Shown: positions 23,801 through 37,400 of the stretch, one piece after another
Position numbering within the stretch: position 1 is the first letter of the stretch
How the letters are laid out: each line of letters starts with the position of its first letter
Assembly (NCBI GenBank): GCA_037833965.1
Contig: AP031354.1
Location: 8,658,001 to 8,722,000 of the forward strand
Direction of reading: 5' to 3'
From: Marchantia polymorpha subsp. ruderalis
Taxonomy: Eukaryota; Streptophyta; Marchantiopsida; Marchantiales; Marchantiaceae
DNA: 64,000 nt
Notes under the pieces: model-generated
What the model was told of the DNA's origin: nothing
What the model saw: only the letters and a program-made list of their open reading frames with translations
Database searches by the model: none
Made by a program: the position numbers and the translations under genes

Positions 23801-26800
23801 GGCATTCAAAGTCTCACGAAGCTCCACCAGTGCTTCCGCACCTGCACGAATGGCAATTTCAAGAACTTTCCCTTGACTGGTCAACTCATTGGGTCTGCAT
23901 GACGCCTGCAGCAGAAAATAGTGTATTTTTATCAGAACAATTGATCTATGTAAGAACTGTCCATTTCCTATAAGAATTACAAGGCTAAGATAAAAGCAAG
24001 ATGGTGGTGAGTCCTACTTCACAAAACCGTCTTGAACACCATTGACTGCTTCAATGAAATGGAAAGGGAAATTTCTGTGCAGAAAAGAACGACACAACTG
24101 AAGACCATACCGCCTCAGGCTTTCTGGGTGATGGGGGAACAGGAAAAGGCAATGTCGTGGGTGGTCGGGGTCCTACAGTAAAGCCAGAAGACGAATTGAT
24201 CAGAAAGAAGCTGCGAAATACAAGGACAATATGTGAAATCAAGACTTCTCTGCTTTAAAAAAAAAGGCTGACGAGCGTACTTCGGTCAACTCCTATTTCA
24301 CAAGTGAGACCCTTTACCTGAAACTCCTACTGGCCAAGCAGGTGCTGTCGTCGGGGCATCAAGCCTTGCTAGAATCGCATCATCTACCTTCAGAACTGAA
24401 AGAGACATGCCTGTCTTGCCGTGGTGGTGATCATGCACAAAACGGTAGCAATATGTTTATGTGATTCACTCTAGGATTCTACAGTTCGATATCAAAATCT
24501 AGATTTCAATGTCCTCGTCGAATAAAGAAAATTCGGACGTCAAACAAGACTCATGACAAGAGTATCCACAAATGCGAGAGATAATAGGCGAGTCAACCAA
24601 ACGTCACTACTATTATTGCTAGTTGATTCGAAACAAGTGACACACTTCTCTCTGCTTTCAACATGTTAATGACTCACCAGCCATATCGAGGGACGTCATG
24701 AATGTCCCTGTAAAAACTCGTTCCACGCCTACACCATGCTCAACCTGAAGGTTTGCGACGGCTTTCCCAGCAGCTATTGTGAGCTCCATGACAGGCGTCG
24801 CCCCCAAGCTGCTCATATGAACATGACAGCGACTTCAGGTCCAACTAATTTATGAACAGAATCTATTACATTGTCCGCCTATTTTGTACAAATAACTTAC
24901 AAGTGAAGGTCAATCCCCGTGTTCAGCTCAGAGGATTCAACTGAAGAGATCCTTTCATAAACCGCTGCTAGACGACTATAATTTAGATGAGAATTACCCG
25001 TTGACCATGAGAGCGACTCTAGACCCGCGGCGAACTGGCACGTACTGTGTCTCCTGCAAACACGTACAAAATTTACTCTATTAGTTAGCAGCATGAAGGT
25101 ATTTGAGCTTTTCAAGCACACACGCAATCTTAACACGTTGGATACTCCGAGTAAATATATCAATATGTGTGTCAGCAGTGATCATAACGTTTTCGCTCAG
25201 CCTCGGACATCACAAATTCATGGCCGGATTTGTACCTCTGAAACTACTGACCACTCAAGTCAAAGTGACGTACTATAATCCCACCAATGGAATCCATAAA
25301 CTCCAACGTGAACCTGATCCATCCAGGGTAATAGATATGACTTTGACTTCACAAACCCTGGTTCAGCAAATCCATTATATCTAATCCGCCAAAGCCGGAG
25401 CCTCCATTTGAAGAAGTGAAGAAGCCTATGAAAACTGGAAACTTTCTTACATGTCTACCAGTGATACGCTCTTCGAGAAGCTAGGCGCGGAGGTACCTGA
25501 GAAAGGATTTTTTTGAGGACGTGCGATACTATGACATCAACGGGTTGGATGTCAGCAACTGCAGCCCCTGGTTCGCCATGCTGCAAGCGAAAATAGACAA
25601 ATGTTTTAGCTCAAGTCGCCTAGAGTACAATAATTTCGGCATGCGTGCGGACAGAAAAGTGAGCTAAGGATGAAAGAGTAACAAACTGATGCTTTACAAA
25701 GAATGTTTATGCTCATTCCCAGCTTTGGCACGGAGTAGAAGAGAAGAAATCTTCCACCTCAGTGACTTCGGCGGTTCACCGTAAAAAACATAATTACTCT
25801 ACAAGCAAAAGATGATCGTCTCCTTACTTCAGTACTCAGTATATTATCTTAGGAAAACAATAAAAGGAGAATGGGAGTCCTCACAATTCCAAGTCCAAGT
25901 TCCATCTTCCCAGGGCCAAGTCGGTCGGACGTGACTTGGCCGGGTATGGTGCACACGCTCAATGCAACTCCCATCGTTCCCACCATTTGTGAGACTCGCC
26001 GTGCTTCTGCGGTCACCTCTGCCAGAGAAAGTCCAGCCGCAGCAGCTGCTCCCGCCACCTAATGCAGCAGTGCCTTCCTATCAGCGCATGTAATAGGAAG
26101 TATCCCACTGCATCCTACTGACTGAAGCTAGAGAAGTGATGGAGAACTCCTACTTTATCTACAATTGAGGCGCAACAAGCTGCTTTTTGTTGCTCCTCAA
26201 TTGTAGAAAAAGTAGGAGATCGTATATATTTCAACAGTATCTACATCTAAACAGCTTTCACTAGTTCCCATCTGACTTTTGTTACATCTCAGAAACCTGA
26301 GACCCACCTTGTGCACAAACAGAGTTCCTGCTAGTCCTCTTCGCCCTGCTAGGCCTCTCGGGGGAGGCAATGCACAGTCGTCACCGACAATAATAACCTG
26401 CGATGGTTGAAATTAAAATTACTTTTACAGCAGTGAAAAGTGGCATCGACATTTAATTTGTATTGCTTTGAGCCCTCATCCGGTTGTAAGGTTGAATGCA
26501 AAGTCATCCTGATTGCTCTCTTCTCGCAATTCCGAACATACATAAAAAGATAAAAATATAGCAATCGGTTGCCATTCGAGCGACCTCATAAGCGGGTGTA
26601 CCTCAATTTTGTACCCTTCAGCCTTCGCTTGCTCAGCAGCCAATCCAAAATTCAATCGATCTCCAGTATAATTCTGTAGTCCACGTAGATAAGATTCAAA
26701 CTTACATATTACTACGCTACACTGTTGTTGTCACACAAACCTATGAAGAACATACTCAAGGAAATTGGAAACAGGAAGCAGGACGTTGACATCAAAGGGA

Positions 26801-29781
26801 AGAACAGAGACTCAAGGAAGCTCATCAGAAACCTCACGCACAAGTTAAAATATGACAGGCAACACTCTACCTGAGATATCAAGAACCATCAAACGTGTTG
26901 GACATTGTTCAGCTAAACGAACTAAGCTAGCCACGCAAGTGATTCGTTTTCTCACCACAGAGACATTACCTTGACGATGAGAAGGCAGCCAGGTGGTCCA
27001 GTGACTGCTCGAATTGCCTGTCATAATAATATCGTTGAAAGGCCTTCAGTAGAAATTAGGAAAAACTATGAGGTTGTGAAATATCCGGGAGGGTTGTGAC
27101 CAAGAATGAAACATCAAAACGGGCGACGGAGAGAAAATTCGTTATCTTACTGCGAGGATAGCAGCAACAGATGGTGACGCGAATACGTCCCCACAGACAG
27201 CAGCAGTGAGCATGCCATAACCCACGAAGCCGCAGTGTGCTGGTTCATGACCACTTCCACCCCCTGCTCAAATCAGTTGAGAAGTCTAATCATGTTTAGT
27301 TTAGAGTTCTCTGATCCACTTGAGAAGTCTAATCGACAGGAACAATGGGACAGATAAGTATGGTGCATGTATCATACTACGACAAGGCTTCCTAACCTGA
27401 TATGAGGGCAACTTTATCATAAGTCCCTCGTGGAACATCAACCCTCAGCACCACTTTGATCTGCACAGATGCCCAAACCAGGGTAAAGATACGAGTGAAA
27501 AGAGTGAATTGCAATTTGACATACATAACAGACCAATCTGTGAGCTCATTGTAAAAAAAATGGTGACTGAAAAGCTGAAAAGGGTACTATACGACAGATA
27601 GTACAAACTACGCATACAAGAGCTTCGATCTGCAACTAACATTTTGCGATGAGGAACAGAACCAGGAAATTTGTATGCAAGCGACGCGGCAACGAATTGG
27701 CAATCACGATCGAACGTGATTTAGTAACATATAAACAGACTAAATTTGAAATGTCCGACTATTGACAGAATGTAAGTACAAAAGACCTCCACCAAAAGGC
27801 TTCTTCGGCTGTTGCTAACAACGTCGACAGTACTTTCTCAGCAATCCGCTAGACATTTACCTCAGGAAGGCCATCCAAGTATGAAAGATTTGGGTAGGTC
27901 TCGACAAGTCCTTCAATGGCTTCTCTTACAGCCTCTGCGATGCAAGGTAACCATATTCAGTGTCAGACATGAAAGAAGAACAATTCGACACGCTGCAAAG
28001 TAAGAGAAGTAAGGAGTGCACTCCCCATGTAAGAATTTTGCACCTCTTTCTATTGCACAGACTTTTATGCTACCAATTAAGCCGCCGCTTTGCAGTTATA
28101 TCAGAAGAACAGACAGACTCGACATTATAGTTCTCACAAACGAGTCTGACAACCAATTCGCCTTCCGTCAAGCATATCGATGACTTCCCTATCGACATTT
28201 TCTAGAGTATCATCTATTGGTGACTTCAAATGTACATCCTCTTCAGTGTGTCTACTAACAGTCGATTCGGCTGGTTTTTGTGTACACTTAGCTATTGTTG
28301 TTATCGCTACCCTCACAAAAGTCAACGTCAATTACCTCCTCTGGATTAACGACCTCATGGTCTTGTCAATCAATTGGGTGACTTATGAGATTAAAACTGC
28401 TACAAGTCTATTTCATCACTAAATCGCTATGACATGAGGCCGTTTAGACGAACTATATTCTCTGTACGGGTTGTCGAACAAAACAGAGGTCCTCCCGGGC
28501 ACTGAAATGCGACCCACATGGTCACAGTAAGGCTCTTTGCACAGTCACCAGTCTCTCAAGTCGAACACCTCGGAATTACGGGTGCCATTCGACAACTATG
28601 ACCAACAAGACGAAACTCTAACCGGGCTCAGGAGAAACCAGTTAGCTGTTCCTCTTAGATACCACACGACAGGAAAGAGCTAAATTTCATAAGTTCTTGG
28701 CACTTTATACGCATTGTTGGCTAACCGCAAGTTCTTCCAGGAAGCATCTGCACGTTTCGTTCCATCGTGGTAAGGTCTCGTTTGCAAGCAAGGACAGTTC
28801 TTGTTTACCAGGAAAAGGGCACTGACGAAATTCCTGAATCAAATAAACGGTTGGAGGCCCGCTCTAAACGCGAAACGATATTCGTCAACTTTCCCAAGAT
28901 GGATCAGGCGTGAAATTCTATCTCCACACAGTACACTGCACACTTACGGCCAAAAGAACCAGATGGACATTGCATATTCCACAATTCAAGATCGCGGAAT
29001 GATGACACAATCGACATCGTTCAATTTCTTATTCCCAGTAAAACAAGTTACCCACAGAAAATTTGTACTTCCGCTTCGAAGACCAGAGTTCTATGCGTGC
29101 ATGTAAATATATAATAGCTTCAGCGATAAAGCAAAACGTACTTTGAAACACAGTGGTCAATTAGACACACCTATGTACCGAGGAAAAAAACATGTGGAGA
29201 GTACGTACGAAGGCAATGGAAGAGCTAAAACAAGAACTGCAAGCAACTTTCTATCCACGGTCACATACACTTCATTTGACTCCGTCAGTTTGTCTATTTC
29301 AGACTCTCGAAGTACACAAGATACTTGGCAGGAAAATAACAATCTTACTGCGGGTCTCACAGAGAAGTCATTCCCCAGGCGCTGAAATTACAGGTAATGG
29401 CATGATTCCCAATGTTTCCACAGATCGATCCGGATTGAACTGGGAAAATTCACAACATATACAAAAAAGTCCCAGTCTCTGAAAGTTCGAAACAAACAGA
29501 TAAACCAGTTGATTCTGCTGCTCTGAAGTCCCGTTGACGATGCTGAAGTAATGCTTTGTGATACAAAATGTATTTCTGCCACCAACCAAATTTCTATGGA
29601 TCATGGACGACGAGCATCACGACGCTGCTCTAGAACGAATTAGCACAGCATGAACAGATTGGCGACGGGAGCATGCAACAGGGAAGGATGCCGGAAGTTT
29701 GGACTCGGGATGTTGAGCTGACGAACATCGGACTAAAAGCTTACCGTTCGGGTCGTTGATAAGCTTCTTCCCACTTGCCAT
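20835..29781 (-). CDS. DAK: Dihydroxyacetone kinase (DAK1 + DAK2 domains), complete, 20 exons
   Basis: This ATP-dependent kinase phosphorylates dihydroxyacetone and related trioses; animal homologues also have FMN cyclase activity. Exons in gene order: 29745-29781, 27861-27934, 27397-27460, 27151-27263, 26970-27017, 26602-26673, 26308-26397, 25885-26058, 25497-25580, 24998-25053, 24678-24808, 24318-24410, 24111-24172, 23762-23905, 23454-23497, 23049-23132, 22623-22696, 21482-21594, 21093-21188, 20835-20960. All are GT-AG with matching phases, total 1779 bases, 592 residues. DAK1 carries His64 ([10 protein letters not shown]), Asp117 (NYTGDR) and His225 (HGEPGA), which I equate with E. coli DhaK His56, Asp109 and the substrate-binding His230. 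A Pro-rich linker (about 347-366) leads to DAK2, with the Mg-ATP Asp triad 403, 408, 410 (AKVGDGDCG) and GGTSGVIYDIF. The donor of exon 19 is the least certain junction (chosen to give the family spacing before AGRSNYV). It has no targeting peptide, so it is presumably cytosolic. Confidence 0.95.
26147..26218. repeat. Long hairpin (32-bp arms) in intron 7 of the kinase gene
   Basis: Arms 26147-26178 and 26187-26218 pair over 32 bases with only two mismatches, around an 8-base loop (GCTGCTTT). The arms start CTCCTACTTT and end AAAGTAGGAG. The structure lies in the intron between 26058 and 26308. It could be a small foldback transposon or a young hairpin-RNA precursor; sequence alone cannot decide. 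Confidence 0.9.
27935..29744 (-). other. Intron 1 of the kinase gene (1.8 kb)
   Basis: The stretch lies between the 37-base first coding exon and exon 2. It has the donor GTAAGC and an acceptor ending CATCGCAG. No gene or repeat was recognised inside; the open frames at 28180-28422 and 28801-29106 look like chance. First introns of this size often hold regulatory sequence, but I see no specific motif. Confidence 0.6.
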
Positions 29782-31400
29782 TGTCGAGGAAAAAAAAGTC
29801 TCCGAATACTCGAGCGTTGCTTCACTGTTGCCCCTACCAGGAGATGCTGATAAGCATTAATAGTCACAAACTAGCCGTGCGCATAGCAATGCTGACAATG
29901 AATCCAGCTATTTGGGCGAGAAAATTGCCTTGCTGCTGACACTTTCTCGCAACACCAAGGATTACCTTGCGACCGAGGAACAAATTAAATAGCGCGACCT
30001 CCGGTCTTAGACGGGCTTCTGACACAGGACTAATCAGTAGATCTACGGGGAGAGGTTTAAAAATCTTCTCAATTCTCGCGGTGGATAATCTCCCGACGTC
30101 ACAGGCTGCTGTCAGTGACGAGCACAGTGAGGAGAAAAGGCAAAAGATACGACCGAAGACAGAGGGAGACGAAAACAAAACCAAAAAAAAAAAGGTGAGA
30201 AACAGATCGCAACAAAAAAAGGGGAAAAAAAACATACAAAAAAAAAGCGAGAGCCTAGAGCCACAAAAGCTATCCCGGTAGAAACCCCACTCTCAAGTAG
30301 AATGCGACTTTTCCATGCAACTTCAATTCTGCCTGGTCAGGCGTCGTCGTTGTCGTACCTCCTCTCTCTCTCTCCCTCCCTCCCTCCCACAACTAACAAG
30401 CTTCCAGTCCCTCCCCTCCCTCCACTTCGCCCCTTCCTCTAGCAAGAACTTCCCCCAACCAATGCCGTCATGTGGACACGAGCAGTACAAGGCTCCAGGC
30501 CTCCCCATACATACCAGAGGCCGATCTCCGACACCACGCCCCAACAATCTCCGGATCCCAAATTCAGACGACACGGCCGCAACAGTTATCTTAGCAGGGT
30601 GTGTAAGTATTTTCCCGGGTTTAATTATTACCCTCGCCCCTGCGCTCCGGGCACCGGGCGCCAGCGGCAGAGTGAGTTTCTCTCCGCTCGTCCGCGCTCT
30701 TCCTGCGGCCTTCCTGCCTGCCTGCCTGCCGTCGCCAGTGCCCGCTCGCTACCGGTTATGATTTGGCGACGATCGCCACTTGCGCCTCCCGCCCAGCCCC
30801 CGTCGTCACGCTCTCACCTTCCCGTCCTTATTATACTCGGCCCTCGCCTCCATCTCATCTCATCATCATCTCATTAATGCATACGTAAAGCAGCGGGGCA
30901 TCCTCATCCCCTACACCGTCTAGATTCTGAACTGCAGCCCGTCCTCTTCCGGGCGTCGGTCGCCCGACTCGCCCGACTCGCCCGCGCTCGCATGACCGGC
31001 CCTCGCCCGTCGTCCTCTCTCCTCTCTCCTCTCTACCGCCCGCGCGCGCGCGCTCTCTGAGCCTCCCGCGAGTACGGCCGCGGGCGTACAGCTGCCGGGC
31101 GGAAGCGTTCCGACACCCATAAATCGACTCCCGACGGGATTGTTAGAAGCGAATTTCGCAGATCTTACCGGTGGCCAATGACGCGCGTGAGGTTAACGAG
31201 TTGTAAGGACCCTCGTCCTCTCTCTCGCCCTCTCTCTCTACCCCGGTTCGCACGCGCCGGCTCCCTCCCGGCGGGAGCCCTTCCAGCTACAAACTTAAAT
31301 GTCGTCCAATGGAATCGGGAGAACATTCACTGATCGGATATCGGATATGAAGATCTCCGGTCGCAAATCTCATTTCCGCTCATTTAACCCGGGATAGATT
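29782..31400 (-). promoter_or_regulatory. Presumed kinase promoter and GC-rich upstream zone
   Basis: Just upstream of the kinase ATG (reading the minus strand) lie long T runs (plus-strand A runs at 30181-30246). A GC-rich zone at about 30.3-31.3 kb has simple repeats: CT/CCCT-rich at 30359-30388, CCTG repeats at 30713-30730, CCTCTCT repeats at about 31011-31034 and CGCGCGCGCG near 31041-31050. It is far richer in CG dinucleotides than its surroundings, as expected of an unmethylated promoter region. A long plus-strand frame here (30315-30761) is low-complexity and not a convincing gene. The exact transcription start cannot be seen. Confidence 0.4.
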
Positions 31401-34400
31401 TCGACCGATAGTTTCGGTGGGCCTGTCCAGTCCTTGGCACGCGGGGGAGATGGAACGCACGTGTACTGCAGAAAGGGACAAAATTCTCCAGCCCCACACG
31501 TCCCGTCCACCCATTTGCAGCGCTATATATCCTGCTATAAACAACTTGCTCGTTATAAGAACGCTAGACCGCATGTTGATGATCCACGGACACACCACAA
31601 GCAGCTTCAGCCTCACAACAACGTCCAGACAACTTGAAACTGTAGCATTATTTATAAGTGATCGCCATTTATAAATATGGACTAAATTTTCACTACTTTT
31701 CTTTTCCTTCCGTCTCAAATAGCTTCGCTTCTTACGCCAAGATCAATTGGTAGCCAAGTGATGGTTTCGTTAAATTGTAAATCTTCACCCTTTTTGAGGA
31801 AAGATTGTTAATTACCGCCCATCAACTAAGGAAGAAAACGTGTCTAATTGAAGGAGTGGCAATGAAAACTGAAACTCATGTACATTGACCTCAAATTGGT
31901 CTGGAAATAAGAAACATTGCAACACGTGTTCGTCAAGCACAGGTTTTGTCTCCAAAGACATTGAGTCTTGTTATGTTCTTATGTTGTGTTGAGTTCTTGA
32001 TGTGGCTTGTTAGACGACACCGGATGCAGCAGCGTAATCCTCACGCTGTGGAAGCTTACCGTTGATTTCGAAATTAGTGAGTTCTGCTCTGTTGACTACA
32101 TTTCTCCATGTGAGTGACTGTGTGTCTTAAATGATTCGGATCGTTGGAGATTCAAACACCAATTTCACCACATTCTACCCTCGACGATGAAAGCTAAGAG
32201 ATGCAATCTGGAAAAATGATCGTCTTCAACGCTTTGCTCATGGTGTGCTGACTTTCTATGGTCGCATGATGTTGTTGGCTAAGTAAGCTGCATCATGTAA
32301 AGGTCAAGATAACAGCTCCACTGTGAAAGAAGAAGACATTATCTACATGTCACCGTATTCCGTACATCAACCATTCGAATACAATGGAATAAAGTGAGTA
32401 TGACCTGAACTTTCATCTTATTGGATCTTGTGATCACTTTAATTCTTGTGTATCGAAGTCATGTGGGTCATGTGGTCTCTCTTCGTTCTCTTCTTACATA
32501 TAGTACTGCCGGATCCCTACATCCAGAAGTATCATATCCGTGTAAAATAACAATGATTGACGGGGATAAAGATTCTCCCTGACATGTAAAATAATTTAGC
32601 ACGGCCATCCCTCTTGATATATTACTGAATAAATCAAGCCAAACATGTAAAACCATACTCAACTTTCAATATCACTGGACACTAACCTAAACATGGATGT
32701 TATTTTGAGTACGGTACATATTCTAAACCACTAGCTTCAAAGAAATCAGAGTGGTTGAAATTCAAGTACATTGTGTGTTATATGTAAACAGGAATATATC
32801 AACACTAGATTAAACGATTTATCCAAAGAGTATCCAAACTGTTTTATTTTTAGCGATTGATTATTTATTAAAGAACATTAATCTGAATCTTTCAACAACG
32901 ATGAATTATATTTCTCCATGATGATCACACAGTGAAATCTCTTGATTTAAACTTGTGTATAATTAATTCCGGGTTGTTTTATAGTCAGTAGACTTGAAAG
33001 TGTGATTCAAGTTTCAGATAATTCAAAGCATAGCAAGCAACTTACATTCCTCCACAATCTACAAGAGATAATTAATGATTCTTTCCAAGAATCTTGATTT
33101 TGTAGATTGTGTCATTTTGATGATAGCATCATATTTGGAAGACATGATTCTGTATACTTTCTAATGGCATAGAGCTTCTATTTTCTATTCTAATTTTTAT
33201 AATATATTTTTATTTTGATAAAACGACACATCTTATTTTTAGATTACAGCTTGCAATATCAACAAATATGGCAATAAAATGTTTTTAACATAGTTGGTTT
33301 TTTCAAAACGTGCATGAAATAGTACATAAAATATAACGTTTTTAGACTCATTGAATTTAGGTTTTCAAACTCATTTTTAACTTTGCAAAAAAAATAATTA
33401 TGTTTGATACAATTGGATTTATAAAAAAAATATACACAGAACTCAATAAAAAATCATACTGTTTGTTATCAATCACAAAATCAAATTAATCTGGATATGT
33501 AATAAAAGTGCAAGTAAAAATTCAAAAAAAGAAAGATTTTATACATTTTGTGGGGAATTTTTTTATTCAAAAACTAATATCATATTATTAATTTATAAAA
33601 AAATTCATAAAGTTTTTAAAATTATTAAATTTCGATTGCTAAACCGAGAACAAGTTGAATTAATAATTCTTCAGCTCTGAAACATCCATATTTTTCATGA
33701 TTTCAGCAGATGAAATTAGTGAAATTGAAAACTATGTATCTATACTTTTATAAATAAACATGCTTTACTTACATCATCATCCGCCAAACAGGTTATTCAA
33801 AGTCAACTCGGTGCTCCTCCAATATAAAATATAGTTCAAAGTATAGCATAGGTAATCGATATCGTAATAAAACGTATTTTGAGGATTCAAGACTTTATGT
33901 TCCAGCGCTGGCTACAATAGCTGTATCCTCATATCCTGAAGTCTTATATTGTAATTAGCCCTAATTCATTTCTAACCTATTGAGCTATAGTTTTCGTACT
34001 GCATTATTGGAACTATTAGTATTTTGTAGTAGGAGATCAAATCGTTGTATCTGCATTTGTCAGCGCATAGTTATTCTAGCTGGAGAGGAGCTAGAAATGT
34101 CATGACATAGAGATTAATCAAAACATGAATAAAGCACCTCATATGCTCTTATCAATGCCCATCGTTCTTTTATATCTATTTGCCGCTCCTTCAAGCTTGA
34201 GCTTGTTTGGCTTTTGCTGCATAATAATCCTCGTTTCAACATTGCTCACAACAGTAGTCGAGTTGAAGGACTCAGGTGTGTTCGACGGCAATGTCACATC
34301 AAGAGTAAAGGAAGACTCACTTCTCGATATTACATTTTGATTGTCAATGAGCAATGCGTTGAGGCTATGATGGAAGAAGACTTTGATGCTTGCGATGTCC

Positions 34401-37400
34401 ATCGCAAAACAGTCCCGGTGTGAATTAAATAAATTTGAGATTCTTCATTCCTATTCATAGAGAGGTAAAGTGGGTTCTTCGAATATTGACGACTTGATCT
34501 CGAAAAAGACAAAATAGACCATCTAAAAAAATCATTGAATTTTAGCCCCAGTCTCCATGAATTTACAATATTGGATTCAGTCATGAAAATTGGCTGTTGT
34601 GACTATGATATCCATTCTATGCATGGAAGAAAAATATTTAAACGAGAAGACAGGCTTCCGATGCAGCTAATGTGACTCCAACATCATATCCCTTTCAGAT
34701 CAAGTGTTGTACGGTGAATAAATCTATTTGAACTCTCGCTGTTGTTTGTAGAACAAAATGACGATATATCATACTGGAAAACTCAAGGACGTGAAGACAA
34801 AATTCCAGTTAAGACAGAGGATGTATAAACTACAATTTGTTCTTTACTCTTTCTCATAGTACAATGTGTATTATTTCTAATTCAACTAAATCTTCGATTT
34901 GTCACTGTGAAATGCCAATATGAGGGTGAGATGATGTGTTTGGCTATGCGTTCCCTCTGGTTTTACTGTCTACATGTGGGTAGGTTGTGCAACTAAGTCT
35001 TTTTGAAACATGTGTACGTGATAATCAAAATTCTTGGGGGATCTTTCATGGTCCAGTCTTGACCTCGCACTGTTCATTGTTATGCTGGAAAAATCCTTAA
35101 ATAAAAGATCCTTGTTGATTAATGGTTTTGTGAAATTTTAAATGTAAAATATCAAGATAAAGACCCATACTTACGAGTATTTTCGACCAATTTCTACGTA
35201 TAACTTCATAAAAATCCTTCGTATGTGTCGGAGCTCATGTGAGTTGAAGTCTGGGTAGGTTGGATAACAACTTGGATTGGCACTTCTTCCAATGTGAGAG
35301 CTTTAGAACTTGTGGTCATAAGTCCATGTTCCGTTAACAATTTGAAAAACCTTCTCTTCTCATACAGCAAAGGATGTACTTAGGATGAAACTTTTGTCAT
35401 TAATAAATGTAAGTGAGTGACTGGATATATATATATGTATATATATATTTTATTTTTCTTTCTCATTGCCAGCAATATGAAGACTGACAAACTTACAAAC
35501 GGAGAGAAGAACAATGTGCAGCAAATGAGGGTCCAGCCCAAGCACAAATCTCAATTTGCAATTGTGTGTCCCATTAAGAGGAGTATCTCTGAAAGCGCGA
35601 GTGCCGTATCACGTACGTATACGTACAAAAATCATGTAATGCACCACATTGGTATGTCTTGCCATCTTTTCATCTAGTACCCAAGAGACCACTATAAGTT
35701 CTTGGATTGAAGTTTCATGGCGATTGACGGATCGAAATGGCGCAAGTGAATCAAATTTATGAGAGGGAATGATCATGAATGAGGAATGGGACGGCACACA
35801 GATGGAATGACATCCATACAATGATTTAATTCCAGAAAAATGTGGCCACATCAATTCCATCAATGTCAGTATGTCCAACGGACGCAACAGTTCCGTCGTT
35901 GGTCTCCAGTTATATGTTGTCTGCAGTCACTGGAAGAATTCCTAGTATTCGGCCGCAGCCTGCTCACGAATGAAGATCTCCAGGGGAGGAGAGGAGCAAT
36001 CACGTGAAGGGGGCCAAATGCGAGATATGATACGGAATGAAGCCACAGAAAAATCACATGACGATCAGACGAAAACCGAGGGCGAGTTTACCTGCTGGCC
36101 AGGCCGGTCACTATGACACGAGCAGAAAGCCCAACGAGATCATGGACCATGCTCGGAGATCTATTACTAGGATCCTGGTGATCTATGTGGATATATATGG
36201 AATGGGAGACAAAGAGAAGGAATGGGTGAGGGAGGGTGCGGCAGCGCGAGCAAGCAACCTTTGAGAATCCGAACGGACTCGCAGAAGAAAATGATAAATC
36301 GCTACAGTACAGGAAATGAATAAAGTAGGGGCCTTCTCATCTTCATCATCATCACCATCGCCATGTTCGATATTCTCCCAAAAGCTTGTTGCGACGATGA
36401 GTATACAACACACAACGCTCGCTAGGCGAGAGCGAGGGAGGGACGAGAAGGCAGCCGTACGTTCGCCAGTCGCATGGATGGTCCCGAGCTCCAGCAGATG
36501 TTAGGTTCGCTTTGCCTCTCCTCGCCCTCGCCCTCTCCTCGCCTTACCTTACCTTACCTTGCTTTGCGTAATCGGCAAGTTCTGATCTACTGTGTGGATA
36601 ACTACTACTACTGCCGCTACTGTATTCTCATGATTCGTTTCTATATATTCTTTTCTTTTTCTCGTCTTATGGAAATTATGATGTGTACAACGTTCGCTTT
36701 TTCGAGTCGTCAGCCTGAAGCTTCAGCAGCAGCCCTAGCGCAACTGCCACTCGCGGCACTCGGCCCAAAAGCCATCCATCCATCCATCCATCCCTCGCAG
36801 ACCTCACTCGAGTCGTGTGTCATGTCCTCCAGCTCCGGCGCCATCTTCATTTGCAGCGGCGTTTCATTTCGATTTCGATCTCGAGGACTTGTGCATTATG
36901 ATAATGGGGTTGAGTTTTGTTGTTGGAAACGTGAAGGCTATGTCCGGAATGTTCCGACGGAACTTTCTGGATATAGCTCTCTGGTGAAAGCTTCACGACC
37001 TATCAAGCTGATGATGCCGGATAGAGAAAAAGGCATCCACAAAATTTGGAATGGATCTTGCACGTTTTTCTCAGAACTTTGGGCAGGGCGTTGCTGAGTA
37101 GTGATTGAATGGACCGCGCGAATCGTTTTCATCTGGCCGCCTAGCGAGTCTATTCCACTCCAGCCATTCGGGGCTACCATGAAGTAACCCTACACACGAT
37201 CGAGGCTGGAGCTACGCAAGGCTTGCCCGCAAGCCCATGCGACTTATGATTGACACACTCCACTAAGTTGTTGTTACCTCCGGTTCCTCCTCAGCAATCG
37301 CGCTTCCGCTTTGGGCCTTATCACCTTGCTGACGGGTTTACAACTCTACCTCTTGGGTTAAAACGAAGCGATTCGAAGGACGAGGTCAGCAAAATACTCG

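Noticed and set aside
30315..30761. 148-codon plus-strand frame
   Set aside because: The peptide is produced by CT-rich simple repeats (Ser/Pro/Leu runs) upstream of the kinase gene and has no recognisable domain.
36474..37097. 207-codon plus-strand open frame
   Set aside because: It spans CTTAC and CCAT simple repeats and Tyr/Cys-rich low-complexity sequence, without protein-like organisation or known motif.
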